Shown: positions 52,663 through 63,800, counted from the first letter of the stretch. The stretch is DNA of 64,000 nt from Fulvitalea axinellae (GCF_036492835.1 NZ_AP025315.1:124001-188000); one strand, 5' to 3'. The notes: generated by a model from the sequence alone, not told the origin. Translations and numbers: made by a program.

Positions 52663-53724
52663 CTACCTCTCAGTATATGTCCGCCATTTACTTGGCAATT
52701 CCCCTATCTCATCCCGGAAACATTCTCTAAAGTGTTTCGGATCACTAAAACCTACACGTTTCATCGTGGCTTTTACCGAAAGGTTCTCTTCCCTCAATAG
52801 ATCCGCCGCCTTCTTGATTTTTCTTACCTGAATATATTTTGACACTGGAACCTTAACCAACTTCTTGCACTTTTTGAACAAAACGGAATGACTCATGCCC
52901 ATCTCTTTTGCAACGTTCTTTACGGTTAGATTATCTGAGTTCATTAGTTCGTCAATTTTCTGATCCAAACGCAACAAAAATAAACGGTCTTCGCTATCCA
53001 TTCTAATTTTCCGAACGTCCGCATACCTCAATGCCACACCCTCACCCTTATTATCAATACTTCTCGATTCAGCCTCTCTTTTAGTTTTGGCCATCACTTG
53101 CTTCTTCACCTGTTCGGTCACTTTTACGGATTCTTTGCCTCTTGATGTTCCCCCTTCATGAAAATAAGTATCGCGCCGAAAAGATAATGAGTGGGAACCG
53201 TCATTTTCCTGTTTATAAGATGATACCCTGAACGCTATGCTGGTTCTGGCCCCTTCTAATTCAACCGACACCCTTCCGAAAATACCCACATTGTCAAAAG
53301 CTTCCGCAATCATTTCCACAACCGTGGCGTAAGCCTTCTCATTACCTACAAGTGACAAGTTTTTGTCAGAGACCCAGGAGTGATAATCATATTGTATACA
53401 ATTATCTTTGGCGAAGTCGGCATATTCCTTAAAAACACTGTCTACGATCTCGGGCAAACCGCCACTCTTCATGAATCTTCTATTAGAAGAAATCATCTTC
53501 TCCAAACTGTCTGTCTCACCCGTTGATGATTTTGGAAAAGAACCTTCAGGCTCCACGTTTTCACAATAAGCCGAATTGCGATTTGTCCATATCTCCTTCA
53601 ATCTGTTTCTCATTCGGCTAAAGGTCTTCTTCACCGTCAAAATATAAAAAGAGACTACGCTGACAATGGTCAATAAGGGATAAAGCACTTTTCCCGAAGC
53701 AAAAAATTCCATAATATTTTCCAT
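52663..53724 (-). CDS. membrane-anchored AraC regulator, reduced hybrid sensor-like
   Basis: A 353-residue protein with one N-terminal membrane helix (about 14-30). A middle region (about 85-175) contains 'SLVGNEKAYATVVEMIAEAF' followed by 'GRVSVELEGARTSIAFRVSS', which looks like a degenerate histidine-kinase ATPase domain. The end is an AraC HTH ('NVAKEMGMSHSVLFKKCKKL', 'KATMKRVGFSDPKHFRECFR'). Hybrid two-component regulators of PULs have a periplasmic sensor, kinase, receiver and AraC HTH; here the sensor, catalytic His and receiver are missing. It is the nearest regulator to the SusC/D operon (1.8 kb away, same strand), so it may regulate that operon (inference). Confidence 0.75.
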   Translation of the reverse strand: MENIMEFFASGKVLYPLLTIVSVVSFYILTVKKTFSRMRNRLKEIWTNRNSAYCENVEPEGSFPKSSTGETDSLEKMISSNRRFMKSGGLPEIVDSVFKEYADFAKDNCIQYDYHSWVSDKNLSLVGNEKAYATVVEMIAEAFDNVGIFGRVSVELEGARTSIAFRVSSYKQENDGSHSLSFRRDTYFHEGGTSRGKESVKVTEQVKKQVMAKTKREAESRSIDNKGEGVALRYADVRKIRMDSEDRLFLLRLDQKIDELMNSDNLTVKNVAKEMGMSHSVLFKKCKKLVKVPVSKYIQVRKIKKAADLLREENLSVKATMKRVGFSDPKHFRECFRDEIGELPSKWRTYTER

Positions 53725-55514
53725 ATCTAAATTATCACAAATACAATCAAAAACGGTCTACGCTTACATTACGTAACCTGTTGTACTTATATCTTCCCAG
53801 AAAAGGGAATATTGTATATTCTAGAAATAATCGACAAACAAGAAGAAAGCCTACAACGAACCAAACATCCCTATATAAATAGGAAATAATAGAGGCTCCG
53901 TAAATACAACAATACGAAGACTCACATATCGGCCAGTTACATTTTACCGCTAATAAAGACGAGAGGACTAGGCCTTATTAATTATTAGGCACAAACTTCC
54001 TCATTCCTCTTAGCATAATTGAGGACTTCCCTTTTCCACCCTCGAAAAGCGGAAACAAAAATATATGATATCATTCCCTGTTAACATTACTCTTAGCCCC
54101 TAAGAGTTTCTGTTTCGCAAAATATATTAATGATATGTGGCTAGAAATAAACACTAACAATGGCCCCCACCACTGATAATATTTGAGTAAACAAGCAAAC
54201 GTGAGATTAGAACTTCGTTAAAATAATATCGAGCCTGTATTTTATGTCTCGTCTAACTTTTCTCGCTCCCGCTATCCTGTCAATATTTATATTATAAACT
54301 GTGTTTTACGAATCAACTCCAGACTCTACAGTATTAATTGTCCAGTAACCGAAAAGGGCACCAACAACATTTTCTCCTTAATTGAGATCCTTATATAACA
54401 TATCCAAGGGATCATCCCATTATCAATTGGGCGATAGAACATCTCTTGTATAATAGCTCCCCCTTTCGTCAACTCAAGTAACTATTTTATAAGATTTGAA
54501 ACAAAACCATTTTGTGTAAAAATGTTTTCAGTTAGCCAAAAAGCAACGGAATATAATGGTCAATTTTTACCTGTGTAAAAACATTTCACACCTCACAATA
54601 TCAAGAGCCTCCTTTCAAAAACAAAAGATTAACACTTAAAACACCCCTTCATTTCGCCATTATACCCCTCACAGCACATACCAATAATGCAATAGGAACA
54701 ACCTATCACGCAACAAGCTGTTACTAAAACGTAAAACATCTGATACCCCCGGAAAATTACCCCCACCTCTTCATAGACAGTATAGCATCAAGAATAATTC
54801 ATCCCACCTGACGGTTTATCATGAAAGCAAAAGAAAAAATGGCGGTGTTTTTTGACCATGATAAACTTTGTATACAAAAATTGATCACCCCCTCATCAGC
54901 AACCCTTATACTATTATGTAAGGACATGATTATCCTGAGTTGAGACCATAATCACCTATGTTTTTACAGTTCCTGAGAAAAAAGGGTTAAACACCCCCTC
55001 ATTTACCTTTTCAAATTTCGAATTAAAGAATATAAAATGATTCACTGATGCTGTTGTGGACCAAGAAGAAGTCCAGCACTCTATCCGAAAGATCCGCAAA
55101 AAGGGGGGGAATGCTAGTTTCCTCGCCTACTTGTACTTATAAGGGCTGAAACATCTGAGTAGTGATGAATAGAGGAGAAACTATGAAATGAAAGCTGTCA
55201 TAGAGACATGGTAAGCCCAATCCTTATATTAATCAGGAACTATTCTCGGTTATCTAAGGAACGGAATTATCAAACAATTTAGGAGCAATATTGTGGCCAT
55301 GTGACCGCATATAGTTAGTGATACTATATAAGCTCTATATATTAGGCAATGAATAAAAGAAATAGAAATGCTCGTCAACATAATTCTTAAAACCAAACGC
55401 CTGATACGCCACATTAGACAATAAAAAAACCACCCTTGCCTTGGGTGGTTTAAAATAGCGCTTGCCTACATAAGCGCCGAAATAAAGAACACTACTCCGT
55501 TATCTTTACCCAGC
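53725..55514. other. 1.8-kb region without recognisable genes
   Basis: AT-rich and free of convincing reading frames on either strand. The only small frame of note is 54821-54943 (40 codons, MKAKEKMAVFFDHDK...), too weak to call. It contains repeated short motifs: AACACCCCYTCATTT at 54640 and 54990, related ACCCCYTCA motifs at 54662 and 54885, and TGTGTAAAAA boxes at 54513 and 54572. It is the upstream region of the AraC-like regulator and the downstream region of the SusC/D operon. A decayed gene, a long leader or an unrecognised RNA gene are all possible. Confidence 0.55.
55427..55452 (-). terminator. terminator of the SusC/D operon
   Basis: On the minus strand AAACCACCC pairs with GGGTGGTTT across AAGGCAA and is followed by TTTTATT, about 60 bp after the last stop codon of the operon. 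Confidence 0.9.
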
Positions 55515-57473
55515 TTATTTTTCGGCCAAGGGGCCTTTATAGCTGTAAATTTCCAATTCGTTTACACTAGAGTACTTTGTCTCATTTTTCCCTCTCTTAA
55601 ATTCGTGAATTGCCAGTTTCACATAACGTCCTTTTTTAAACGTATAAGCGTAAATACTCTTTGGCCCCTTATTGGTCTCGCCCGTTACCGGGTCCTTGTT
55701 AGCCTCTCCCTCATGGCGATATTCGGCTACCGGATCACCCCAGTTATCTGGATCATCACTTACATACAGATAACACTTCGTAATCTGGTCGTTTTGGTCT
55801 TGACGCGTATGATATACGAAATAAGCCACTTCCTTCTGTTCGCCCATATCCACTACGATATCATGTGGCATCGGCGGTGTTGAGTTATCCCAGTTCGTGT
55901 GGAATTTTGAATTAACGTCTCCATCAACAATGTAATCCGGTTTTCCTTCGCGTGCCGGCGGGCTGGAAATAACCGTAAGTTCCGAGGCGGGAATTCTTTC
56001 GCCCTCATATGTCCCGGGAATAGTCCTCTTGTTAAAATCCACACCGTACCCGTTTCCAACGAACAGTTCAAAAGCCGCGTCCACATCCTCGGTCATTGTT
56101 CCCAAAGCCCATACATTGTTATTTGGGTCTTGATCAAGGCCGTTCGGCAGTTCAGTCTTCCTGTGTTCCACAAAATTAGTAACTGCATCCGCTCCATGAG
56201 TCTCTTCGATTTGCTCCAATGTTGCCAACATTTTTCCCAAGCCTAACTCTCTAGGGTACATGCCCAACTGTTCCGAACTCATCGTCAAGGGATCATAGGC
56301 TTGAAAATCGGTGTGGCCTTTGGCGAAATCAACCAACGGGCGGATATATTTCTCGCGGGCGTCAGCCACTCCTTTTTCTTCAAGGATCTTCACTATTGTA
56401 TACAAAGCAAGAGCATCCTGATCAAAGGGTTCCACCTTGAAGTCATTAACCCAATGATAAGCGCATTTACCTAGTTCGACCGAAAGCTTTTCCGTGTTTC
56501 CGGCAAAGTCACTAGCTCCTATGCCCAAGTAATATTCACCCGCATTCTTGGTTAAGATTCCATTTCCTCCCATCAAACGCAATGTCCAATCTCGAGAACC
56601 GTCGTCTCTATCCAAATATTGCTTTACGTCCTCCAGAACGGTCTCGTAGACTTGCTTTACGTCCAGCACTTTGCTTTGAAAATAAGTGTTGGCTTTATAG
56701 GTTACATGCCCTTCCCTCTGGGCAAATCCGTAATCGAGAACGCTTATGTATTCTGACGAAAAAAAAGCAGGACTTTTGGTGGTCGCATCCTTCATGATTT
56801 CTTTAAAGAAAGCCACATTACCTGCGTCAAACCCTGAGAAGATATCGATTCCCGAAGCCAAAACAAGCGTATTTCCTATACCCTTGACAGCAATAACGGG
56901 GGTCTCACCAGATTTTGCCAAAATCGTCCATTCTTCGGGAGTGTCTAGTCTAAGGAAAGAGCCTTTATTACTGGCTTTTACAGTATGGCCTTCCTTCATG
57001 GTCGTAATATCGCCTACGGGACCAGCCTCAAAGGCGAAACCAAAACCGGCAACCAGATCATTTGGATTGGCAAGTTCAGCGCCGTCACCCATAGCGAAGA
57101 AACACAAGCTTCGCTTTTCGGAGAACTTGGTCAGGTACGCAATATCTTCCGGAGTATAAGACTCGTTATTCTCCGTATTGAGATACACGTTGAGCACATT
57201 ACGTCCCGTTGCGTCAATCTTCGAAAGCTTCGGATACGACAGTGTCATAAATTGGGCGTTAGCCGTATCCAGAAAGCTGAAGAAATTGTTTCCTTCCCCA
57301 AAAAGCTGAGGGTTCCAGTACTGCGACACGTCGTTTATCAGATGGAGAGGCTTTGTGTCGTAAATCTCAGGTGAGGGAGCCTTCAAGTCTAGCGTGTCCT
57401 CGGCACAAGCCAGAAAGATCCCGGTCGCACCAAACAACACAAACTTGTATATGTTCTGGTAAATTCTTTTCAT
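55515..57473 (-). CDS. surface lipoprotein with C-terminal F5/8-type (discoidin) domain
   Basis: A 652-residue lipoprotein from ATG 57473; the lipobox is FLAC near residue 23. The central region (about 50-470) is unknown; it includes a helical stretch ('ALALYTIVKILEEKGVADAR', 'ELGLGKMLATLEQIEETHGA') and no visible catalytic motif such as HExxH. The last 150 residues form an F5/8 type C domain ('DYIVDGDVNSKFHTNW', 'HDIVVDMGEQKEVAYFVYHT', 'GRYVKLAIHE'), a fold that binds glycans (CBM32-like). As the fourth gene of the SusC/SusD operon it is a good candidate for a surface glycan-binding protein. Confidence 0.8.
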   Translation of the reverse strand: MKRIYQNIYKFVLFGATGIFLACAEDTLDLKAPSPEIYDTKPLHLINDVSQYWNPQLFGEGNNFFSFLDTANAQFMTLSYPKLSKIDATGRNVLNVYLNTENNESYTPEDIAYLTKFSEKRSLCFFAMGDGAELANPNDLVAGFGFAFEAGPVGDITTMKEGHTVKASNKGSFLRLDTPEEWTILAKSGETPVIAVKGIGNTLVLASGIDIFSGFDAGNVAFFKEIMKDATTKSPAFFSSEYISVLDYGFAQREGHVTYKANTYFQSKVLDVKQVYETVLEDVKQYLDRDDGSRDWTLRLMGGNGILTKNAGEYYLGIGASDFAGNTEKLSVELGKCAYHWVNDFKVEPFDQDALALYTIVKILEEKGVADAREKYIRPLVDFAKGHTDFQAYDPLTMSSEQLGMYPRELGLGKMLATLEQIEETHGADAVTNFVEHRKTELPNGLDQDPNNNVWALGTMTEDVDAAFELFVGNGYGVDFNKRTIPGTYEGERIPASELTVISSPPAREGKPDYIVDGDVNSKFHTNWDNSTPPMPHDIVVDMGEQKEVAYFVYHTRQDQNDQITKCYLYVSDDPDNWGDPVAEYRHEGEANKDPVTGETNKGPKSIYAYTFKKGRYVKLAIHEFKRGKNETKYSSVNELEIYSYKGPLAEK

Positions 57474-57530
57474 TTGTCTTGAGATCAATAGGCGCCTCAA
57501 AGTTCAAAAAGAGTTCCCGGACTTGTCCAG

Positions 57531-57559
57531 GGTTCCCGGAAATGATTTTTCCGGAAACC
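57531..57559 (-). promoter_or_regulatory. intercistronic hairpin
   Basis: GGTTCCCGGAAA and TTTCCGGAAACC form a 12-bp stem with one mismatch and a 5-nt loop between the third and fourth genes of the operon. No T run follows, so it more likely acts in mRNA stability or attenuation than in termination. Confidence 0.5.
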
Positions 57560-57648
57560 TTTGGACTTAGATGGGATACTTACCTCTTAGCGCCTGTTAA
57601 ACAGTATTTCGATCCCGTAACCGCATAATTGGCTACTGAATAAATGGA

Positions 57649-59172
57649 TCAATAAAGTCCGCAGTCGGCCGCCACGTTATCAACGAAGCGGTTCACTGGG
57701 CCATCGCCTTTTTTGTTCTTGTTGTCAATATTTTGGATTTCCCCAATGAAATTCGGGCAAGAGCCTTTATAAACGTAAATCACGCCGTTGTTGCCCCAAT
57801 TGCCAATAAAGCTGGACTCGCGAATCAAAATACCGTGCTCAAGTAAAACGGCTCCCGCTTTCCAAGGCGTTTTATTGTTCAGGAAAATACATTCATTAAT
57901 CACCACGCCTTTGGTATCACCACCCAAAGCCGCAATACCAGCACCATCCCAATGCGCATAGTTCTCCTCAAAAGTACAGTTGTGGAATTGGGCCGCAGAT
58001 TTATTAAGATGAACGGCTCCCCCTTTTTTGGAAGACCTGTTTTTGTAAAATACACAGTTCCGGAAAATCGGGCTTCCCAATCGGCAATCCAACACTCCTC
58101 CATAATCGTCGTTTTTGCTATACTGAAAACGAATACCGTCGAATTCGGAACCTTCCAACTTATGCTTGAATTGCGAAGTCAGAATTTTGAACTTGTCATC
58201 TTTGCCAGCGTCATACTGCTCTTGAGTACGTCCTATTGCCGTAACGTGGGCTACAGGGTCTCGCTGAGATTCCATCTCTTCCGTTCCAGTAAATCCGCCC
58301 AAGAAGCGGGTGCCGTTATACAATGGAATCTCCGACTCGTTGTAAAGGCCTTCAGCTATCCAGAATTCGGCGTCGATACCGCCGGCTTCCACCGCTTCTT
58401 TGAGGCTAACGAATGCGTCTTTCCAAGAAGACCCGTCATTAGCCCCTTCGCCGGCATCCACGTCTACGAACACCATGCTGTTGGTCGTGAACGCGAGCGT
58501 ATCGCTAAACGCGCTTCCCACTTCGTTAAGGGCCAATACGGTAAACTTGTACTCCTTACCCGGCCTCAAACCCATCAACTTGTAACTGCCGATGTTGGTC
58601 TCTTCGTCCATTGCCGGCTCCACCGATTCGGCTTTGTTGTCAAAACCTTTTTCCCAATACATCAACTGGAATGTGGTTTGGTCACTTTGTCCGTCAGACA
58701 CCAACTTACCGCGGAGCACTACGCTGTTGAACGACAGACTGTCAGTGCCAACCATCTCCACCACCGGCGCCACTACGCCCTCGGCCACCAAGGTTTTGGC
58801 GCTCAGTACGTCGCCTTCCTCTTTACTGACCCCGTCTTCGGCGTAAGCCTCAAAAGTATAGGTGGTAAACGACTTCAGCTCCATCACATCGGCCGTAAAC
58901 GTGCTGTCCGACGGATTGTATTCGGCTTCCACCGTCTTTCTGGTACTCAGGTTTCCCTGTTTCCAGTATGAGAAGCCCACTTTCTCGACATCAGTTTCGC
59001 CTATGTAGATGATCTTGCCCTTAAGGGTCATGCCATCCGACCCTATTTGCGTGGCAGCTTCGGTCATCACTTCCAAAAACGCGTCGTTTATTTCAAGCGG
59101 GCCGTCGTCTTCCTCGCAAGACCACAGGCACACGCCCAAACACGCCATTATGAAAAACAGTTTCCTTTTCAT
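57649..59172 (-). CDS. surface lipoprotein with Fn3-like domains and a right-handed beta-helix
   Basis: A 507-residue lipoprotein from ATG 59172; lipobox LWSC at about 19. Two Fn3/Ig-like domains (about 30-125, 'KSFTTYTFEAYAEDG', and 135-230, 'LRPGKEYKFTVLALNEVG') precede a parallel beta-helix (about 235-490) with 'DAFVSLKEAVEAG' and repeated rungs 'IFRNCVFYKNRSSKKGGAVH', 'FHNCTFEENYAHWDGAGIAA', 'VINECIFLNNKTPWKAGAVL'. The rung pattern N-C-x-F-x-x-N is that of polysaccharide-lyase-like and adhesin-like helices; no lyase active site can be seen. It lies after susD, in the position of SusE/F-type surface glycan-binding proteins. Confidence 0.82.
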   Translation of the reverse strand: MKRKLFFIMACLGVCLWSCEEDDGPLEINDAFLEVMTEAATQIGSDGMTLKGKIIYIGETDVEKVGFSYWKQGNLSTRKTVEAEYNPSDSTFTADVMELKSFTTYTFEAYAEDGVSKEEGDVLSAKTLVAEGVVAPVVEMVGTDSLSFNSVVLRGKLVSDGQSDQTTFQLMYWEKGFDNKAESVEPAMDEETNIGSYKLMGLRPGKEYKFTVLALNEVGSAFSDTLAFTTNSMVFVDVDAGEGANDGSSWKDAFVSLKEAVEAGGIDAEFWIAEGLYNESEIPLYNGTRFLGGFTGTEEMESQRDPVAHVTAIGRTQEQYDAGKDDKFKILTSQFKHKLEGSEFDGIRFQYSKNDDYGGVLDCRLGSPIFRNCVFYKNRSSKKGGAVHLNKSAAQFHNCTFEENYAHWDGAGIAALGGDTKGVVINECIFLNNKTPWKAGAVLLEHGILIRESSFIGNWGNNGVIYVYKGSCPNFIGEIQNIDNKNKKGDGPVNRFVDNVAADCGLY

Positions 59173-59201
59173 CTGCTTCAATATTTTCAATGGTCAAAAT
59201 T

Positions 59202-59243
59202 CGCTTCCGCTTCCCCTGCCGGGCAACGGATTTCGCGGAAGCG
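59202..59243 (-). promoter_or_regulatory. intercistronic hairpin after susD
   Basis: CGCTTCCGC and GCGGAAGCG form a perfect 9-bp stem around a loop of about 24 nt, between susD and the beta-helix lipoprotein gene. It may reduce downstream expression relative to susCD. Confidence 0.5.
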
Positions 59244-59301
59244 CCATTCTCGTTTTTTCAGTTTGGCGGATTCTTAACCAGAATCGCCCATCCTTTTGCG
59301 C

Positions 59302-60870
59302 TTACTGGTCTTTGTTTTCGAGCTTAACCATCGGCATATCCAGCCTCCAGTTATCCTCATCCATCAAAAACGCTCTTAATTTCTCGGCCCTGTCCGGGTC
59401 GGAAGAGGCAAATTTGCTGGCCACGCGGTCCGCAAGCCATTCGGGTTTGCCCACACGGGTAGCGAAGCGTACCAAGTCGTTCCACCTTCGGCCTTCGAAC
59501 GCGAACTCCAAGGCTCTTTCCTCAAGCAACACAATTTCCACAAGCTCCCTTTCGTCGGTAATGTCGGGATAGTCCAGCTTCAGCTTGTCCATTCTGACTA
59601 TCTCCAAGTTGACGCGCCCCCTGATGCCGCTGGTCTCGGGCGATCCTTCCAGTTCCGAATTCACGACAGCCAACGCTTTGTCCGACTGGTTGAGCCTGTT
59701 GATCGCCTCGGCATAAAGCAAATGGACGTCGGCGGCACGATAGATCGAGAACACGGGGTCAAGCTTGTAATTACTGCCTTGGCTAAACTTGGTGATCACC
59801 GTATCCTCAGAGTAAATCCTGTACGATGCGCCAAGTCCTCTATAAAAATCGCCGGGCAGGTTGGACATTGTGGAATGTTGCTTTTCCCATATAGAAACGG
59901 CCAGCGAGCTCGGCTTCAGCAGGTAATCGTTGTACGAAGCGTTCGAAAAAATTCTGGAAAGCTCATTGGTCTGCCCTTGGGAGGACTGAAAGGGAATTAC
60001 ACTGATTTGCTCAAACGTCGAGGAACCGTCCTTTATTTTGTGCCAATATTTCCTCCAATTCAATTGGCCTGTGATTCCAGCGCATTTGTGCTCCTCATTA
60101 TCTTTACCTTGACCATCGTCAATGATACAGGAATAGAGCAGGTTCGCCGCTTTCTGGTATTGGCCTGCAGTCAGGTACAACTCCCCCAAAAGGGCTTTTC
60201 TGTTGATAAATACCTTTCTCCATGGCTGAAGGATCTCTTTGTCATTTTTGTCGGTGACGGTCCAGTCGAGGATAGGCTGTTTTTGGGCCCAGGTCATTTC
60301 CTCCGTCAGCCAGTTTATCATGGAAATGAAATCGAGCGATTCCGGTTTGTAGTCGCCGAAAAAGCCATTCACTTCCTGCGTGATAAACGGTACCTCTTTA
60401 TACGTCTGGGCCAACTGGAAATATGTCCAGGCCCTCAACGTCATCAGCTCGGCTTTGTACGCCGGGTAGAGGTGTTCCGTCATCTGGGGGTCTTGCTTGG
60501 TCTTTTCCAAATTGGCCAAAGCGTCGTTGCATTCCAGAATTATATCGTAGAACGGTCTGGGGTTGGCGTATTCGTTTTTGGCGGTTACGGAATAGTTCTC
60601 GATTTCCCTGAGGCTTTCGTCTACGCTCAAGGTCCTGACCATCAAGTCGCCACGGAGACCACCCAATACCACCAACGGTTCCACCACTTCCTGCAAGCCA
60701 GCGTAGGCGCCGACAACAGCCTTGCGGGCCATATCAAGGGATTGGTAATGGTCTTCCCTTTCCTGTATCAGGTCCTGCGACGGATCAAAGAAATCCGAGC
60801 AGGCTCCCAGTGTTGCGCACAGGCCCAAGACCCGCGCGCTTCTGAATATTTTTTTCAAAGTAATGTTCAT
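59302..60870 (-). CDS. susD: SusD/RagB-family nutrient-binding lipoprotein
   Basis: A 522-residue lipoprotein; lipobox LGAC with Cys 24. SusD features: 'MARKAVVGAYAGLQE', 'RPFYDIILECNDALANLEK', 'AELMTLRAWTYFQLAQTYKE', a tetratricopeptide-like helical core, and 'DVHLLYAEAINRL' with 'ERALEFAFEGRRWNDLVRFA' at the C-terminus. SusD forms the lid of the SusC transporter and binds the ligand. It starts 10 bp after susC, so the two are tightly coupled. Substrate cannot be derived. Confidence 0.95.
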   Translation of the reverse strand: MNITLKKIFRSARVLGLCATLGACSDFFDPSQDLIQEREDHYQSLDMARKAVVGAYAGLQEVVEPLVVLGGLRGDLMVRTLSVDESLREIENYSVTAKNEYANPRPFYDIILECNDALANLEKTKQDPQMTEHLYPAYKAELMTLRAWTYFQLAQTYKEVPFITQEVNGFFGDYKPESLDFISMINWLTEEMTWAQKQPILDWTVTDKNDKEILQPWRKVFINRKALLGELYLTAGQYQKAANLLYSCIIDDGQGKDNEEHKCAGITGQLNWRKYWHKIKDGSSTFEQISVIPFQSSQGQTNELSRIFSNASYNDYLLKPSSLAVSIWEKQHSTMSNLPGDFYRGLGASYRIYSEDTVITKFSQGSNYKLDPVFSIYRAADVHLLYAEAINRLNQSDKALAVVNSELEGSPETSGIRGRVNLEIVRMDKLKLDYPDITDERELVEIVLLEERALEFAFEGRRWNDLVRFATRVGKPEWLADRVASKFASSDPDRAEKLRAFLMDEDNWRLDMPMVKLENKDQ

Positions 60871-60880
60871 CCCGAGAATA

Positions 60881-63800
60881 TTAGATACCCAACTTAATCC
60901 CTAACATCATCGACCGAGTGAGCGGTACTTTGCCATAATCCACGCCGTTGTACATGGCGTTTTGGCTGTAGGCCACATCCGGAGTCGCTCCCAAGTAATC
61001 GGTGAACGTGATCACGTTATTGGCGACCACGTAGGCGCTAAGGCTTCTGATGACTTTGTTCTTGATGTTGAAATCGTATGATACGGAGATGTTTTTCAGA
61101 CGGATAAACGACGCGTCCTCGATCCAGCGATCCGAGAAACGGCTATTGCCCATCGGGTCGTACATAGTGGCCTTTGGCATGTCCGTCTGCTGACCTTCCT
61201 GACGCCAACGGCGCTCGACGGCACGGCTCTGGTTCCAGAGGTTGTCCATCGATTCCATTTCGGATCTTACGTTGTTGTACATCTCGTTACCGTAGACGTA
61301 GTCCCAAAGCATGCTGAAACGCAGTCTCTTGTAACGCGCCCGCATATTGAAGGATCCGAAAAATTCGGGCATAGGGTCGCCGAGTTCCACACGGTCGTTC
61401 TCATCGATAATATTATCTCCGTTTTGGTCGACAAAAAGAACGTCGCCTGCGCGGAACGGATCGCCGAGGTGATGCTTAAGGTTCAAAGCTTCCGCCTCTT
61501 GCGTTGAGCTGATAACGCCTTTGGTTTCGTAACCGAAGAAAGCGTTTACGGTAGACCCTTCACGGCTGATCAACTGTCCGCCTTTGATATCGGAGACCAC
61601 ATAGCGTCCCCAGCTATCAGATTCCAGAGCGTTCGGCCCCAAAGAAACCAACTCGTTCTTGTTGGCCGACAAGGTCATGCCCATGTCCAAGGTGAAGTCT
61701 TTGCGACGCACAACGCCTACGTTAAGGGCCATCTCAAAGCCTTTGTTGCTTACCTCGCCAGAGTTGCTGAGCAGGTAATCGCTTCCGTAATAAACCTCCG
61801 GCTGTTCGTAAGTCACCAAATCCAGGCCTCTGCGATCGTAATAGTCAAGCGAAAGCGAGATGCGATCGTTCCAAAGGGAAAGGTCCATCCCGAAGTTAGC
61901 CTGCTTGTTGACTTCCCAAGTAAGGTTCGTACTCGGGATACCGCCACGCTGCAAACCGTTGATGTCGAACATCGGTACACCCACGTAATAGAAGCGCGAC
62001 GAATAATACCCGATATCATCGTTGCCCGACAGGCCGAAGCTGGCCCTGAATTTCAAATCGCTGAGGAAAGTAAGCCCGTTAAGGAAAGGCTCCGAAGAGG
62101 CTCTCCAAGCCACGGCGCCCACAGGAAAGTATCCGTAACGCTCCGAGGCGCTGAACTTAGAGCTTCCGTCAACCGAAATACTCAGGTCGGCGTAGTACTT
62201 GTCTTTGTAAGAGTAGCCGGCGTTACCGAAAAAGCTGAGCATATTCCAGTCGCCGTTTACGGGATCCAGATTACGCAAGCTTTTGTTACCTCTACCGATC
62301 ACGACAAATTCATCTGATGGCGAGTTGATGTCCACGGCGCTTTCCTCTTCGAATTTGTTCATCAACACCCTTAGGCCACCGTTCGCGTTCAGGTGGTGTT
62401 TGTTGGCGAAAACCTTATCGTATTTCAGCGACGCTTCACTCAAGATCGAGTAATAATCGCGTTGGGTACTTGACATTACGTTACGGGCGCGTCCGTTATA
62501 CTGGCTAACCACTCCCGTTTCCGGAATAAACGAGGCCTCTTTCACGCTGAAAAGGTCCACAAACTCCGAAATCTCCAGGCTAAGGTTGTTAAAGATTTTC
62601 TGCGAAGCATAGAAGCCCGCCCTTACCCTGAAGTTGTCGTGTTCGCCCACGGCGTTGTCTACCAACGATACCGGGTTACTCATCCCGAACGCTCCCACCT
62701 CATCGTAAAAAGGCATGGTCACACCCTTCTCGCTACGTTTGAAAGGACCGGTAAGCGGTGATTTGAAAATGGCCGCAAGCGTCGGGTTGGTAGTGCCGTT
62801 CGAGCCTTCCTCACGCAAATCGGAATCCACCCTCGACATTACTACCCTAGGCTTGATCACCAAAGTCGGCGTCATCTGCACTTTGGCGTTTACCAGAAAG
62901 TCAAACGATTCGTAACCCGCATTCTCGATTACGTCCTCATTGCTTTTGTATCCTACAGAGATATTGTAAGAAGCCACATTATCACCGCCCTGAATGTTTA
63001 CAGAGTAGTCGCTTAGAGTACCAGCGCGCTGGGTTAAGTCTTGCCAATCGGTATTATGCGAGTAACGGTGTTTCTCCACGCCCTCAGCCTGATCGATCAG
63101 GAAAGGATAAACCGACTGAAGATATGAGTACGAATAGCCCCTGTTCGAAAGCTGTTCCAAAGCGTAGTTCTGGAAGCTGGTGGCGTCCATAACCAAAGCC
63201 CCCTCAGGCTGGCTTATCACGCCTACGTTGGCGGAAAAGTCTACCCGAGTTTTGTTCGATTCAGTCTCTTTGGTAGTAACCAAGATTACCCCGTTCGATC
63301 CCAAAGCACCGTAATTGGCTCCCACTCCGTCTTTGATTACCGTTACGCGGTCGATATCGCGAATCTGGATATTCGACAACGGGTTATAAGTAAAGCCGTC
63401 GATCGAGGACAATTGCCCTACCCCGGTCTCGAAGATCACGCCGTCAACCACCAACAGCGGGCGCGTATGGGACGAAAGCGTGGACATTCCGCGCAGGCTC
63501 ATCGACGTACCGGAAGCCGAAGTTCCCGAACGCGAAACGGCGTACAGGCCGGGAACCATGCCTTGCAGCGCATTGTCCAAGGTTCCGTATCCGCGTTCCA
63601 TGATCTGGTCGCGGGTCAAGGTTACGGCCGCGCCGGCATATTCCCGGCTGTCCAAGCTACCTCGCGACGTGGCGTGGCGCTTACTGGCGTCGGCGCCACC
63701 CGCCGGCACAAGGTTTACATTTATTACGCTTCGCCCGTTGATGTAAATGGTCCGGGACTCGTAACCCGCGTAGGCGAATTCCAACATCACTTCCGCCTTG

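Noticed and set aside
55040-55140. About 30-codon open stretch reading VDQEEVQHSIRKIRKKGG
   Set aside because: Looks locally protein-like but has no start, is flanked by stops and matches nothing I recognise; too short to call a gene remnant.
59722-60897. 391-codon plus-strand frame opposite susD
   Set aside because: Antisense to a clear SusD gene and without any domain; it results from codon bias on the coding strand.
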